The notes beneath the pieces are model-generated. The model saw only the letters and a program-made list of their open reading frames with translations. It searched no databases and had not been told where the DNA came from. From positions 2,728,001 through 2,792,000 of the forward strand of contig NC_089542.1 of assembly GCF_040115645.1 (NCBI RefSeq): a stretch of DNA of 64,000 nt, written 5' to 3'. The DNA comes from Euwallacea fornicatus. Its lineage: Eukaryota; Arthropoda; Insecta; Coleoptera; Curculionidae. Shown piece after piece: positions 61,701 through 64,000 of this stretch. Within the stretch, counting starts at the first letter, position 1; each line of letters opens with the position of its first letter. The translations under genes and the position numbers were made by a program.

Positions 61701-64000
61701 ATCTGGATGTACCTGAAACAAATTAAAAACCATTTAAAATTGACAATATGAGGATCAAAATAATTGATTTTGCTGCTTTTTTTTTCACAGAGGTTATATT
61801 TGGATTCTATCATGAATTTCACGAAATACAAATTTGAAATTGAATTGCATTTATTCACACAAATAAATTTATCGAACCATTTTTATTCATTTCTAACGCG
61901 AGATTATTGGGTGGTAAATTATTTTTGAAAGGTACGAATATCGCCTATAGCATCGCGAACACCCTTGACTTTTAGCTAGATTCACGATTAAGTTGAAACC
62001 TAGAAAGTTTGCTCTAAAGGGCTTTTTCCTTTGATACAGATGTAATTTGCAGCGGACAAATTTATAGCCTTCTCGCCCCATCGATGTCGAGAAGTAGTTC
62101 TTTCAACTGAACCTGAATAAAGGAAAGCGGAATTTTTGTTGATTCGACATTTCATCACTTCGTTCGAGGAAATTTCAGCAATATAACATTCGATCAAAAT
62201 ATCTCGAGGTTAGTGTTTTGCCGATGTGAAAATTCGATATTTGCGTGTCCTGTTTCGAATAGAATATGGTGCAACGAGAGAGTTTTACCTCGTATCTGGA
62301 TGAGTAAACAAGCAATTACCGAAATTCAAAATTCATCAAAGTGCGTTAATCCTGAATCTTAAATACGTAAAATCTGTAATGTCAACTAACGAATATACTT
62401 AAGTTTATACTGCCCGATAAATTTTTCCCCGGCTATCAGTGTTAACCACAAACTCTCTCCCATAAACGACCACACTAAAAACGAGATATATCTAAAGCGG
62501 AATTAACTATTGTGATTCTTATATTTGATTGGTGGAGAGTCCACTACAGCCCCTTCGAAGTGCTGCCACTGTGTAGTTCATATTCTCATTGTTCAAAAGA
62601 TTTCCTTCACGGTTTTTGGGTTTTCTTCGGTCGGCTGTCACTCTTTTTAAGTGATTAATGGAAAATGCCGCCATCATGTAACAAAATGTAATTTTGAATA
62701 TTTGTGAAGTATTCTAAATCGCGACATAATTGTTATTCTACATTTCAATAAGCATGGTATTTTTCCTATTTATGCCGAGTGATATACGCATCGGCCCATT
62801 TGCAGGCACTTCGAGTTGGAATTTCATTTTTCTAAAAGTTTTTCCCAGGCAGAACTTCTCTCATCTTACGAGTTTAGAAATTTTCAGTTACTTTCTGTAA
62901 ACTTCAATTTTTAAGTTGCTCTTAGCTCTGTTTTAATATTTACTTTACGCCTTGGGGACTTACTAGGTGCATTAGTCGTATTAATTTATAATGTGTTTTT
63001 AAAGCAATATACATACGTGCCACAATGTGTTAAATGTAATTCAGACATTTTTTGTGTGTTTTTTTAATTTTTCTTCTGGTTTAGGAATTTTGTAAAATTC
63101 AGAGGCTCGAGTTGCTTCTGCAACTATTGTTCTACGCGATAAATTTATCATAGAGTTTTTTGCACCATTTAGGTGTCCTTTTGAAGGAAATTTGTGTTTG
63201 GCGATAGTGTTATTACAAAAGAAACTATTAACACAAGCTAAAAACTGATATCGTGAAGAGAAATTATTAATTATAATATATAAATCAAAACATGTAAAAA
63301 TCTTGACTACTTGTCTTTTGACGGAATACGGAAACTATATACGTGTCCATAATATAAATGATTTGAGCTGCAATGTGTCTGTAACAGAATAATTTCACCA
63401 TGAAGCAGTTATACACACATCGAATACGAATGAGGATATTTGAGGCTGCCGTTTGATCAACTGGATGAGGCCCTGAAATTGCTTCCATTGTTAGATACAA
63501 ATTGTTTGGAAATCCTTTTCCAACAAGAATAAAAGAAATATTACTATTTTGATTCATTAATTGAAATTGTCGAACATTCTCTGGTAAAAATGCAAATTTT
63601 AGACGCTATCTAAAATTCGATCATTCCCTTCATGGAATTTTAATTTCCTCGAAAACCGTATTCTCTTTTTATTCCCTTATTACCATTCTCCTCAGCAGCA
63701 GCAGTCAAAACAACTCTTTGATAACCTTCTCTGCAAGCAGTATTTTCCAATATCCACTCCACGTGCAGAAATTGATCCCAAAGGCTATTTTTAAATAATA
63801 TGATTCTTCCGTAAAGCCTCCGTTCGTTAAAATTTATGGACTGTCAAAAATTGTTCCTCATGGGACTGTCCCATTATAATTTTTACAGATCACAAATTTC
63901 TCGCAAGTTTCAAACTTCATAGGCGTTAGTCCCTGAAGAGCTGCATTCTTAAAATAAATACCTCTGGCATTAAACAAGATTTTTGGGATCCCATTCAATT
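58784..64000. other. AT-rich stretch with no confirmed gene
   Basis: No family was recognised. On the minus strand, two adjacent frames (60069-60485, 138 codons; 59825-60064, 79 codons) have protein-like composition, and a donor-like GACACG|GTGAGTAC near 60065 lies between them, but no splice join gives a recognisable protein. A second full CRE, TGACGTCA, is at 61463-61470. A 90-codon minus frame at 63285-63557 is unrecognised. No mobile element ends were seen. Confidence 0.35.

Noticed and set aside
1..64000. CRISPR arrays, operons, bacterial promoters, tRNA or rRNA genes
   Set aside because: Spliced genes and insect transposons show a eukaryotic nuclear sequence; no spaced direct-repeat array or RNA gene was seen by eye. 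A tRNAscan/Rfam run would be needed to exclude small RNA genes.

Overview
This window looks like nuclear DNA from an insect, most likely a beetle. It is very AT-rich and gene-poor. The one clearly complete gene has seven introns of only 50-54 nt, AATAAA polyadenylation signals sit just past stop codons, and the mobile elements are mariner, Tc1-like, R1-like and MITE types typical of insects. A first coding exon matching the oxytocin/vasopressin (inotocin) receptor family argues against flies, moths and honeybees, which as far as is known lack this receptor. Beetles have it, and the intron size also fits beetles. The species assignment is inference.

Layout: 1-20.8 kb is AT-rich noncoding DNA with two fold-back (long inverted repeat) elements at 2.7-3.4 kb and 7.5-8.2 kb. 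Between 20.8 and 24.7 kb lie mobile-element remains: the 3' end of an R1-like non-LTR retrotransposon, a MITE with terminal inverted repeats, and a probable LTR. On the minus strand at 25.7-26.0 kb is the inotocin-receptor exon (extracellular N-terminus plus TM1), ended by a clean splice donor. Its remaining exons were not found. A possible C-terminal exon of an unrecognised minus-strand gene is at 28.9-29.2 kb. A third fold-back element is at 33.2-33.8 kb.

The centre of the window is a tandem pair of GH30 glucosylceramidase (acid beta-glucosidase-like) genes on the plus strand. The first (34638-36568, 8 exons, 522 aa) appears intact, with both catalytic glutamates. The second (about 40.2-46.2 kb) keeps the same exon order but is a non-processed pseudogene, with five in-frame stops, frameshifts, lost splice sites and introns swollen to 1.7-2.1 kb. 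Its last two exons are still open.

At 48.57-49.41 kb lies an intronless 281-codon gene of unknown identity. A perfect palindromic CRE (TGACGTCA) lies about 45 bp upstream and a polyadenylation signal about 40 bp downstream. The predicted protein carries a KEN box and an RVxF-like PP1-docking motif. A further fold-back element lies just upstream. At 53.0-55.8 kb a Tc1-like element with IR/DR-type ends is inserted at a TA inside a mariner element; both are dead. A second copy of the MITE is at 58.4-58.8 kb. The rest, to 64 kb, is AT-rich DNA in which no gene was recognised.
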